Shown: piece after piece, positions 33,718 through 39,914 of the stretch | How positions within the stretch are numbered: the first letter of the stretch is position 1 | Layout of the letters: the number at the start of each line of letters is the position of its first letter | Assembly: GCA_015055865.1 (NCBI GenBank) | Contig: SVHK01000012.1 | Span: 1-39,914, forward strand | Direction: 5' to 3' | Source: Clostridiales bacterium | GTDB taxonomy: Bacteria > Bacillota > Clostridia > Christensenellales > Borkfalkiaceae | DNA length: 39,914 nucleotides | Notes under the pieces: model-generated | Database searches by the model: none | What the model was told of the DNA's origin: nothing | The model's input: only the letters and a program-made list of their open reading frames with translations | Program-made: the position numbers and the translations under genes

Positions 33718-34578
33718 ATGTATCACATTATTAGTAATCCCACCGCGGGGAAAAAGGGTAGAAAGAAAAGTTTAGAGTTAGCGTTGGAAGTTTTTAAATC
33801 GGCTGGGAAACAATGCAGGGTTTACGAAACTACTTGCAGACAAGACGCGAAAGAGATTGCCAATAGACTTACTTTATCTGGCGTGGAAGAGATTATCGTC
33901 GTTGGGGGCGACGGGACGTTGCACGAAGTGTTAAACGGAATTGCCGACCCTTGTAATTGTCGTTTGGGTATAATTCCTGCCGGCACGGGTAACGATTTTG
34001 CCGAAGCGGCAGGGTTACCGCTTGACGCGAAAAAGGCGGTGGAGCTTATTTTGAAAGGTGAAACGAAAAAGACGGACTGGTTAGAGTTTGACGGCGTGCG
34101 TTGTATGAATATCGGCGGTATGGGTATTGACGTGGATATTTTAGAGCGTTGTAGAAAAGGTAAAATGAAAGGCAAACTCAAATACTTGATTAGCCTACTC
34201 CGTAGCGTCGTATCCTATAAGGGGTGGGAAGTTACTTTTGTCCAAGACGGGCAGGAAATCAAGCAAAAGGTACTCGTTGCAACGGCGTGCAACGGCGTGC
34301 AATTCGGTGGAGGATTGAAAATTTGTCCTGATGCGAGAATTGACGATAAGAAAATCGACGTCGTAGTCGTTGAGTACATAAAGGGTATTTTCAATCTTGC
34401 GAAAGCGTTTACGAAATTGATGAAAGGAACGATTACGCAATATCCTTCGACCCGTCATTTCCTTTGCGATGAAATTAAAATGGACGCCGAGCCTTGTCCT
34501 ATTCAGCTCGACGGCGAAATTTACGAGAATTTGCGCTTTGACGTAAAACTTTGTAGCGGTTTAAATATTTACCGCTAA
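33718..34578 (+). CDS. Diacylglycerol kinase-family lipid kinase (YegS/DgkB-like)
   Basis: A 286-residue soluble lipid kinase. SNPTAGKKG (6-14), GGDGTLHEVLNG (63-74) and IPAGTGNDFA (86-95) are the nucleotide-binding and catalytic signatures; GGMGIDVDI and the C-terminal IQLDGE follow the family. In Bacillus the homologue DgkB recycles diacylglycerol to phosphatidic acid; other relatives phosphorylate different lipids, so the substrate is not certain. The start has AAGGATGAGAG. First gene of a three-gene operon with a phosphatase and an alpha/beta hydrolase. Confidence 0.9.
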   Translation: MYHIISNPTAGKKGRKKSLELALEVFKSAGKQCRVYETTCRQDAKEIANRLTLSGVEEIIVVGGDGTLHEVLNGIADPCNCRLGIIPAGTGNDFAEAAGLPLDAKKAVELILKGETKKTDWLEFDGVRCMNIGGMGIDVDILERCRKGKMKGKLKYLISLLRSVVSYKGWEVTFVQDGQEIKQKVLVATACNGVQFGGGLKICPDARIDDKKIDVVVVEYIKGIFNLAKAFTKLMKGTITQYPSTRHFLCDEIKMDAEPCPIQLDGEIYENLRFDVKLCSGLNIYR

Positions 34579-34600
34579 TAAATAATAAAAGGTATAATTT

Positions 34601-35689
34601 ATGATTTGGAACGGCTTGTACAAAAAAATATTAGAAGGCTTGCCTTCGGGGGTGTTCGCGTTTGACGATAAACTGAAAGTCAAATATACGAACACTGCTT
34701 TTCGCCGTTCTTTTTCAGAAAAAGCGAAGAAAAAAGGTACGCTTGCCGAAGCGCTTGCTTGCGCGGAAAAAGGCAAGTGCGGAGAAACGGAAAATTGTAA
34801 ATTTTGCGCGTTTCGTCGGGTGATGCTTCAAGCGGTAGAAGAAAAAAAGGAAAAAAGCGAAACGTTGCGCGCAAGAGTAAAGCGAAACGGCAGGACGGAC
34901 GTCGTGTCTTTGCAAATCCGCGTATTTCCTTTGGGCGAAAACGGAAAGTTGTTTTTAGGACTCACCGACGGGATTTACCAAACGGAAATGGAACGGGAAA
35001 TGCTCTCCGCCGGACAAATGCAAAGACGACTTTTGCCGGCAGGGAAAATTGCGGGTGGAGTACCGTATTCGTATACGTATATTCCTTGCTTGGAAGTGGG
35101 CGGAGATTTGCCCGACGTATACGAGCTTAACGGGCAAACTTACGGCGTGTTGACAGACGTATCGGGGAAAGGCGTATCGGCAGGTATGCTCTCGGCGTTC
35201 GTAAAGGCAGGTTTTGACAGGACTCAAACTTCGCTTGCGACTGCGCTTGATAAATTGAATGAAAAGTTTAGCGAACTGAACCAAGACGAACGCTCGTATA
35301 TCACGGTTGCGTCCGTTCGAATAGACGAAACGACGAAAACCTTACGCTACGCTATTGCCGGACATAACGCGCCGATTTTATTAAAAAATTCGTTTGGAAT
35401 CCACGAAATCGAAATGCCGTCGCCCCCCATTTCAAATTGGTTTGCGGATACGAAATACCAAGAACGCGAACTTCCGTTTGAAAAGGGCGATTTGCTCGTC
35501 TTGCTTACCGACGGGGTAACCGAATGTGCGAACTCCGCAGGTGAACTGTTCGGAATCGAACGCGCGGAAAGCGTACTTACGCAATCGAGAAATGCGGAAG
35601 ATTTTATCGGAAAGCTCAAAAACGCATTGACCGTCTTTTGCGGTGGAAAGTTCACCGACGACGTAACGGCGATAGCCTTTGATTTATAA
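34601..35689 (+). CDS. PAS-like sensor fused to a SpoIIE/RsbU-type PP2C phosphatase
   Basis: A 362-residue predicted cytoplasmic signalling protein with no membrane segment. Residues 1-125 look like a PAS domain (GLPSGVFAFDDKLKVKYTN, and the end FLGLTDGIYQ) containing four cysteines at 54, 60, 66 and 69. A short helix 127-145 (EREMLSAGQMQRRLLP) leads to the PPM phosphatase with metal residues Asp169 (GGDLPD), Asp186 (TDVSGKGVSAGM), Asp304 (LTDGVTEC) and Asp353/354. The second Asp of GGDxxD is kept. Such enzymes dephosphorylate anti-anti-sigma factors or similar switches. No sigma or Ser kinase partner is in the window. 22 nt after the lipid kinase. Confidence 0.88.
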   Translation: MIWNGLYKKILEGLPSGVFAFDDKLKVKYTNTAFRRSFSEKAKKKGTLAEALACAEKGKCGETENCKFCAFRRVMLQAVEEKKEKSETLRARVKRNGRTDVVSLQIRVFPLGENGKLFLGLTDGIYQTEMEREMLSAGQMQRRLLPAGKIAGGVPYSYTYIPCLEVGGDLPDVYELNGQTYGVLTDVSGKGVSAGMLSAFVKAGFDRTQTSLATALDKLNEKFSELNQDERSYITVASVRIDETTKTLRYAIAGHNAPILLKNSFGIHEIEMPSPPISNWFADTKYQERELPFEKGDLLVLLTDGVTECANSAGELFGIERAESVLTQSRNAEDFIGKLKNALTVFCGGKFTDDVTAIAFDL

Positions 35690-35699
35690 GGAGATAATT

Positions 35700-36647
35700 A
35701 TGCCGATAGAAATATGGATAATTTTAGCGGTTATTATCTTGATTTTAGCAATAATCGTGGGCGTATCTTATTACTGTTTTAGACGGTTATTCTATTCGAA
35801 AGATAGAACTCCGTTAAAAGACGACGAGTACGAAATTCCGGACGGGAAAGAGTATCAAGCGATAAAAGACGACATTATCGCTTGGATAAAATGGAAAAGG
35901 TCTTTACCGCAAGAAGATATAGAGATTAAATCTCACGACGGACTTACCTTGCGCGGTAAATATTTCGAATACGAAAAGGGCGCGCCCGTAGAAATCTTGT
36001 TTCACGGTTATCGCGGTAACGCGGAACGGGACGTTAGCGGTGGGATAGAGCGTTGTTTTAAGGTCGGTCGAAACGTGATTTTGGTCGACCATAGAGCGAG
36101 TGGTGCGAGCGACGGAAACGTTATTACGTTTGGAATAAAAGAACGGTTGGACTGTTTAAAATGGATAGAATACGCCGTTGAAAGGTTTGGGAAAGATACG
36201 AAAATCGTAATCGGTGGCATGTCGATGGGCGCGGCGACGGTTATGATGGCGACGGCGGAAGATTTGCCGAAAAACGTCGCCTACGCGATTGCCGATTGCG
36301 GTTATACTTCGCCGAAAGAGATTATTAGCAAAGTAATGCGTGAAATGGGTTATCCGGATAAGATTTTTTATCCGCTTGCAAAACTTGGCGCAAAGCTTTT
36401 CGGGAAATTTGATTTGGATGAAACTTCGCCGTTGCAAGCGATGGAGAATGCAAAAATACCCGTGATTTTTTTACATGGTACGGGCGACGATTTCGTGCCC
36501 TATAATATGAGCGAACGCTTATACGAGCGTTGTAAAGCGAAAAAATCGCTCGTTTTAATTCCTAACGCCGAACACGGTTTAGCGTATCCGCGAGATATGG
36601 ATGGGTACGTTTCCGCGGTGAAGGATTTTCAAAAAGATTTGCTTTAA
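35700..36647 (+). CDS. Membrane-anchored alpha/beta hydrolase
   Basis: A 315-residue serine hydrolase. One N-terminal membrane helix (about 4-27), then the fold with LFHGYRGNAERD (oxyanion region), the nucleophile elbow GGMSMGAA, the acid in HGTGDDFVPY and the histidine in NAEHGLAYP. It resembles the YqkD/FrsA-like peptidase-lipase group often annotated alpha/beta hydrolase. The start at ATG 35700 has AAGGAG, 10 nt after the phosphatase stops; an earlier in-frame start inside that gene is rejected. The substrate is unknown; the lipid kinase in the operon makes a lipid ester plausible. Confidence 0.87.
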   Translation: MPIEIWIILAVIILILAIIVGVSYYCFRRLFYSKDRTPLKDDEYEIPDGKEYQAIKDDIIAWIKWKRSLPQEDIEIKSHDGLTLRGKYFEYEKGAPVEILFHGYRGNAERDVSGGIERCFKVGRNVILVDHRASGASDGNVITFGIKERLDCLKWIEYAVERFGKDTKIVIGGMSMGAATVMMATAEDLPKNVAYAIADCGYTSPKEIISKVMREMGYPDKIFYPLAKLGAKLFGKFDLDETSPLQAMENAKIPVIFLHGTGDDFVPYNMSERLYERCKAKKSLVLIPNAEHGLAYPRDMDGYVSAVKDFQKDLL

Positions 36648-36650
36648 ACT

Positions 36651-36684
36651 TTAAGCGCCCTGCGGTTTTCCGCAGGGCGCTTAA
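36651..36684. terminator. Hairpin between convergent hydrolase and DegV genes
   Basis: TTAAGCGCCCTGCGG (36651-36665) and CCGCAGGGCGCTTAA (36670-36684) form a perfect 15-bp stem with a TTTT loop. No U-tract follows on either strand, so it is terminator-like by position and strength only. Confidence 0.65.
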
Positions 36685-36702
36685 GAATACGTATAGAGAA
36701 AT

Positions 36703-37575
36703 TTATCTATGTTTAGCGTAAAAAGATACGCCGACGGTGTTCGGTCCGCAATGTCCGCCTATCGTTGGATTGACGACGAGGATTTCCGTATTTAAATCTT
36801 GTCCGAAAGTTTCTTTTAATTGCGACTCTAAATCAAGCGCCAAATCAAGCGCGTCTGCGTGTCCGATGACGACGCGATGCGCTTTAATGTCTTCTTGCAA
36901 AGTTTCTACGAATTGTAAAAGCGCTTTTTGCGTGCTACGACGACCTTTCGCTTTCGCAACGGAACCCATAATCCCTTCGGCGTTTACGTTGATAATAGGT
37001 CGAATCCCTAAAATACCGCCCATCGTTGCGGCAAGTCCGCTTACCCGACCGCTACGTCCGAAAAATTTTAAGTCGTCGGCGTAGAAATAAACGGCGAATT
37101 TATCGACTTCTTTTTCCGACCAAGCCACGATTTCTTCGGCAGACGCGCCGTTTTTTGCCATTTGAGCAATTTCCATTGCGATGTTATAACAACAAACGCT
37201 TACGCCTTTGGTGTCGATAGCGTATAATTTTCGCTCGGGATATTTTTCTTGTAATTCCTGCCAAGCAAGATTCATAGAATTGAACGTACCGCTCATCGCT
37301 TTGGAGAAATGTACGTATAAAATATCCTTGCCTTCTTTTAAAGTCGGTTCGAAATATTCAACGTATTTTTGCGGAGAGAGCGCAAAAGTTTTAGGGATAA
37401 CGCCACTACGTAAGGTGTCGTAATAGGTTTTATAATCGAAAACCTGAAAATCTTCGTAAGGATAAACGTCTACGCCGTCTTCCAAAGAGTAGGGCATACT
37501 AATGAGTTTAAAACCGTATTTTTTCGCTATTTCAGGTGTGATGTCGGTATCCGTGTCCGTAAATAATTGATACAT
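36703..37575 (-). CDS. DegV-family fatty-acid-binding protein
   Basis: A 290-residue two-domain protein. The N-terminal domain has FTDTDTDITPE and the lipid-head-binding serines in HFSKAMSGTFNS (Ser91, Ser95); the C-terminal domain ends with IGGHCGPNTVGVSFY. DegV/FakB proteins hold a fatty acid for phosphorylation by FakA, feeding exogenous fatty acids into phospholipid; no fakA is seen here. It lies 12 nt downstream of the MarR gene on the same strand, so the two are cotranscribed. Confidence 0.92.
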   Translation of the reverse strand: MYQLFTDTDTDITPEIAKKYGFKLISMPYSLEDGVDVYPYEDFQVFDYKTYYDTLRSGVIPKTFALSPQKYVEYFEPTLKEGKDILYVHFSKAMSGTFNSMNLAWQELQEKYPERKLYAIDTKGVSVCCYNIAMEIAQMAKNGASAEEIVAWSEKEVDKFAVYFYADDLKFFGRSGRVSGLAATMGGILGIRPIINVNAEGIMGSVAKAKGRRSTQKALLQFVETLQEDIKAHRVVIGHADALDLALDLESQLKETFGQDLNTEILVVNPTIGGHCGPNTVGVSFYAKHR

Positions 37576-37587
37576 AATTTGATTTCC

Positions 37588-38007
37588 TTATTCCTTTTGT
37601 TTTGCGTTTTTTATTAATTTTTGTAAAAGCGACGTGAATTGTTTTTTTTCACTTTCCGAAAAATCGGAAAAGAGTTGCTTTTCAAAATTTTTTTTGATTA
37701 AGCTGATTTCAGAAATAATAGCGCTTGCTTTTTCTTTTAAGATTAAATGTAGTTTCTTTTTATCTTGGGGGTTAGAAATACTATGCAAATAACCGCTTTT
37801 AATTAAACTCGAAACGGATAAAGAAACATGGGATTTAGTGAACCCTAAATTTTTTACGATATCGCTGGATAAATTATTTTCTTTGTTTTCCGCCAAATAA
37901 GAAATAATCATAAGCTCGTTTTTCGTCAGTTTATATTTCTTTTCAATAAAACGATAGCTTTTTTTCAGTTTCTTTTTAAAAATTGCTTCGTAACCGAAAA
38001 AGTCCAT
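37588..38007 (-). CDS. MarR-family transcriptional regulator
   Basis: A 139-residue winged-helix protein. Residues 27-90 form the DNA-binding part (KLTKNELMIISYLAENKENN, GFTKSHVSLSVSSLIKSGYL, and the wing SNPQDKKKLHLIL), and helices at both ends provide the dimer interface. It is unusually lysine-rich. The partner DegV gene suggests control of fatty-acid handling, by analogy with FabT, a MarR protein that represses fatty-acid genes in streptococci; that is an inference. A palindrome at the transcription start indicates autoregulation. Confidence 0.9.
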   Translation of the reverse strand: MDFFGYEAIFKKKLKKSYRFIEKKYKLTKNELMIISYLAENKENNLSSDIVKNLGFTKSHVSLSVSSLIKSGYLHSISNPQDKKKLHLILKEKASAIISEISLIKKNFEKQLFSDFSESEKKQFTSLLQKLIKNAKQKE

Positions 38008-38026
38008 ACAAGCACTCCTTTTGATT

Positions 38027-38040
38027 GTTCAATTTTGAAC
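38027..38040. promoter_or_regulatory. Probable MarR operator
   Basis: GTTCAATTTTGAAC is a perfect 14-bp palindrome placed right at the predicted +1 of the marR-degV promoter. A related half-site, TTTTAGTTCAAA, recurs at about 38184-38195 in the leader of the divergent VTT gene. Confidence 0.65.
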
Positions 38041-38047
38041 TAAAAAT

Positions 38048-38076
38048 AGTTTAGCACTAATCGTTTACGAAGTCAA
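38048..38076 (-). promoter_or_regulatory. Promoter of marR-degV
   Basis: On the minus strand: -35 TTGACT (38076-38071), 17-nt spacer ending TGC, -10 TAAACT (38053-38048). Confidence 0.75.
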
Positions 38077-38134
38077 GCGTTTTAGCGAAAATTGTCGAAA
38101 AATAAAAAAAATAAAAAAAGGCGAGTGTTTTTAG

Positions 38135-38163
38135 TTGATATTCGCGCACGTTCGTATTATAAT
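38135..38163 (+). promoter_or_regulatory. Promoter of the VTT/DedA gene
   Basis: -35 TTGATA (38135-38140), 17-nt spacer, perfect -10 TATAAT (38158-38163). The leader holds TCGCTT/AAGCGA (38172-38177 with 38194-38199) spanning the GTTCAAA half-site. Confidence 0.78.
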
Positions 38164-38216
38164 AATACTGTTCGCTTATAGGATTTTAGTTCAAAGCGAT
38201 AGGAGTAGGATGAAAA

Positions 38217-39020
38217 ATGATAAAAAAGATAGTAGATTTTCTTAAAATGAATAAAAAGAAAATCCTACAAGGCGTTTTAGTTGTCTTGGGTTTAATTGGA
38301 TTTTCGTTTTTATGTCTGTTAATTTTAAGTTTATTTGGCATCGTTTATTTTGACGACGGATTACAGTTTAACGTGGAACTTTTCAACTCGTTTAAAAATT
38401 CGTGGTACGGTTGGGTAATAATTATCGTAATTCAAGCGTTGATTACGAATTTGCTTTGTTTCGTTCCCGGCGTTTCAATGGCGTGCATTATGCTCGTGCA
38501 AATCCTTTGCGATAAGCCTTGGCAAGCTTTTGCGTTGTCCTTTATCAGCGTTATGGCGTCGAGTTTTACGATGTACTTAATCGGCCGTTTCGGCGGTTAC
38601 AAGGTTTGCAAAAAATTGCTTGGCGAAGACGATTGCAAGCAAGCAAGCGAACTTCTTAACCATAAAGGTGCGGTGTATTTCCCGCTAATGATGATGTTCC
38701 CCGTCTTTCCCGACGAAGCGCTCATTATGATTGCCGGTACGTTGAAGATGAGCTTAAAATGGTTCGTTCCGTCCGTTGTTATCGGCAGGGGAATCGGCAT
38801 TGCATCCATCGTATTCGGTATGTCTATTATCCCGTTTGAAAAGTTGACGACCGTTTGGCATTGGGCTGGATTGATTGCTATTTGCGCTATTGGGATTATA
38901 GCTATTTTCTATTTGGCGTACAAATTCAATGAATATCTTGAAAGAAGAAATCAAAGAATGAAAGCGCAAGAGAGTTTGGACGGAGAAGTTTCTCAAGAAA
39001 TTGGACAAACGGAAGAATAA
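38217..39020 (+). CDS. VTT-domain (TVP38/DedA-like) membrane protein
   Basis: A 267-residue protein with about six hydrophobic segments. The VTT core is seen in CFVPGVSMACIMLVQILCDKP, SSFTMYLIGRFGGYKVCKKLLG, and MMMFPVFPDEALIMIAGTLKMSLKWF with GRGIGIA. Family members act as lipid scramblases or flippases, including recycling of undecaprenyl phosphate by DedA proteins. The N- and C-terminal ends are charged; the last 30 residues are Gln/Glu-rich. It is divergent from marR-degV and may be in the same regulon. Confidence 0.83.
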   Translation: MIKKIVDFLKMNKKKILQGVLVVLGLIGFSFLCLLILSLFGIVYFDDGLQFNVELFNSFKNSWYGWVIIIVIQALITNLLCFVPGVSMACIMLVQILCDKPWQAFALSFISVMASSFTMYLIGRFGGYKVCKKLLGEDDCKQASELLNHKGAVYFPLMMMFPVFPDEALIMIAGTLKMSLKWFVPSVVIGRGIGIASIVFGMSIIPFEKLTTVWHWAGLIAICAIGIIAIFYLAYKFNEYLERRNQRMKAQESLDGEVSQEIGQTEE

Positions 39021-39068
39021 AAAAATTACTCCGAACAGAGCGAACGGTTCGAGTTTTTGTAAAAATAC

Positions 39069-39097
39069 TTGAAAAATGATAATAAAAGTGCTATAAT
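39069..39097 (+). promoter_or_regulatory. Promoter of the last gene
   Basis: -35 TTGAAA (39069-39074), 17-nt spacer ending TGC, perfect -10 TATAAT (39092-39097); extended -10. The leader is about 67 nt. Confidence 0.78.
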
Positions 39098-39170
39098 TAT
39101 ATATAGAGTGAGAAAATAGGCAATTTTTCTATTTTTAACGCAAAAAAATAAAAAAAGGAGAAGCAAGGAT

Positions 39171-39914
39171 ATGAAAACGAATATTCGAAAAATTTTATCC
39201 GTTTTAACGATGTGTTTATTTATCCTTTCTATCTCCGGCGCGTATGCGATTTGGACGTATTACGCGGAAATTGAAAGTATGAAAGAACCCCTTTCGGTTG
39301 GGTTAGGGGAATTTGAGTATGACCCCGGCGAGATTTTATATATTAGCGACGTAGAACTTTATTCAAGTAGTGGATTTTCCACCGCGCTTAACTATTCCAA
39401 GACGTTGCCGACGAACGTAAAAGTTTCGGGGAACGTACAAACTTCTAGAAGCTCCGTTACTTATAAAATTACCGTTTTTAACAATACCGACTTAACTTAT
39501 TGGTACGTCGGTCAAAAGATACCCGAATACGGAACGAACTCGTTGATTTCGACGGGCGCGATTACCGTTCTTACCAAAGAACACGCAAACGACAGTTCGT
39601 ACACTTTTAACGCAAGCGATTGGGTGCCTGCTCGTACAAAACGGGATTTTTACGTTACTTATACCTTTAATAACGCTCAAGCGGTTACGCAAATCGATTT
39701 AACGGTAAATTATTATTTCAGTATTAAAATCGACGGTGTTCAAGACGAATTCTTGAAGATTTTGAACGATAAGGAAACGGCGAACGGATATTATTATTTA
39801 GCCGATACGTTTGACGATAAATATTCCGAAAACACGACGGATACCATTAATAACGTAACGGATAAGACGGTATTCGATAATTTATTCGGGGAAAATTTAA
39901 CGGTTGACGTCGAC
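39171..39914 (+). CDS. Secreted protein with SipW-type-like signal, function unknown (cut by window edge)
   Basis: 248 codons are open to the right edge, so the gene continues. The start ATG follows AAAGGAG. Residues 1-26 are a signal peptide (KILSVLTMCLFILSISGAYA) followed by IWTYYAEIES. This layout recalls TasA/camelysin-type precursors, which are processed by SipW and carry a similar AYA-(Y/W)T junction. The rest is beta-rich, with many Thr, Asn and Tyr (SSVTYKITVFNNTDLTYWYV, RDFYVTYTFNN) and no cysteine beyond the signal. I recognise no domain. A matrix or filament subunit is possible but unproven. Confidence 0.8.
   Translation, partial: MKTNIRKILSVLTMCLFILSISGAYAIWTYYAEIESMKEPLSVGLGEFEYDPGEILYISDVELYSSSGFSTALNYSKTLPTNVKVSGNVQTSRSSVTYKITVFNNTDLTYWYVGQKIPEYGTNSLISTGAITVLTKEHANDSSYTFNASDWVPARTKRDFYVTYTFNNAQAVTQIDLTVNYYFSIKIDGVQDEFLKILNDKETANGYYYLADTFDDKYSENTTDTINNVTDKTVFDNLFGENLTVDVD

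Overview
The window reads as chromosomal DNA of a low-GC Gram-positive anaerobe of class Clostridia. The evidence is a SCIFF (six-cysteine) peptide gene followed by its radical-SAM maturase, which is close to universal in Clostridia. Supporting signs are HemZ, a Firmicutes-type GalT, a class II dimeric glycyl-tRNA synthetase, strong AAGGAG-type ribosome binding sites and many near-consensus sigma-A promoters with 17-nt spacers. Species cannot be fixed from sequence alone; an uncultured gut Clostridia lineage is my guess. I see no rRNA, tRNA, CRISPR, phage or transposase gene.

Layout. 1-3101 (minus): start of glyS, then a three-gene polar amino-acid ABC importer whose binding protein looks circularly permuted. 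3232-12403 (plus): tgt, yajC and a TIGR04086/YrzE-like membrane protein, then a candidate structured RNA and a BspA-like lipoprotein, then the SCIFF precursor, its maturase, secD and secF. 12531-19084: recJ, rel, an MBL hydrolase and hemZ. 19201-23050: rpsO, pnp and an MFS transporter. 23107-23958 (minus): uppP. 24208: a cold-shock protein. 24681-28330: a galactose operon, galK, AEC transporter and galT. 28685-30169: glpK behind a long folded leader. 30255-33527 (minus): cca, rmuC and a GDSL lipoprotein. 33718-36647 (plus): lipid kinase, PAS-PP2C phosphatase and alpha/beta hydrolase. 36703-38007 (minus): MarR regulator and DegV. 38217 to the end: a VTT/DedA membrane protein and a cut-off secreted protein.

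The order tgt-yajC-yrzE ... secDF-recJ-rel is a conserved Firmicutes housekeeping block linking tRNA modification, Sec export, DNA repair and the stringent response. Here the BspA-like gene and the candidate ncRNA are inserted in it, and apt is missing between recJ and rel.

The most unusual observations are: the permuted binding protein; SecD and SecF both carrying Asn where the proton-relay Asp is expected; a pseudoknot-capable glpK leader; a promoter-to-terminator ncRNA candidate at 5738-5918; two divergent promoters sharing one palindromic -35 box; and near-absence of GATC (8 sites counted by eye in 39.9 kb).
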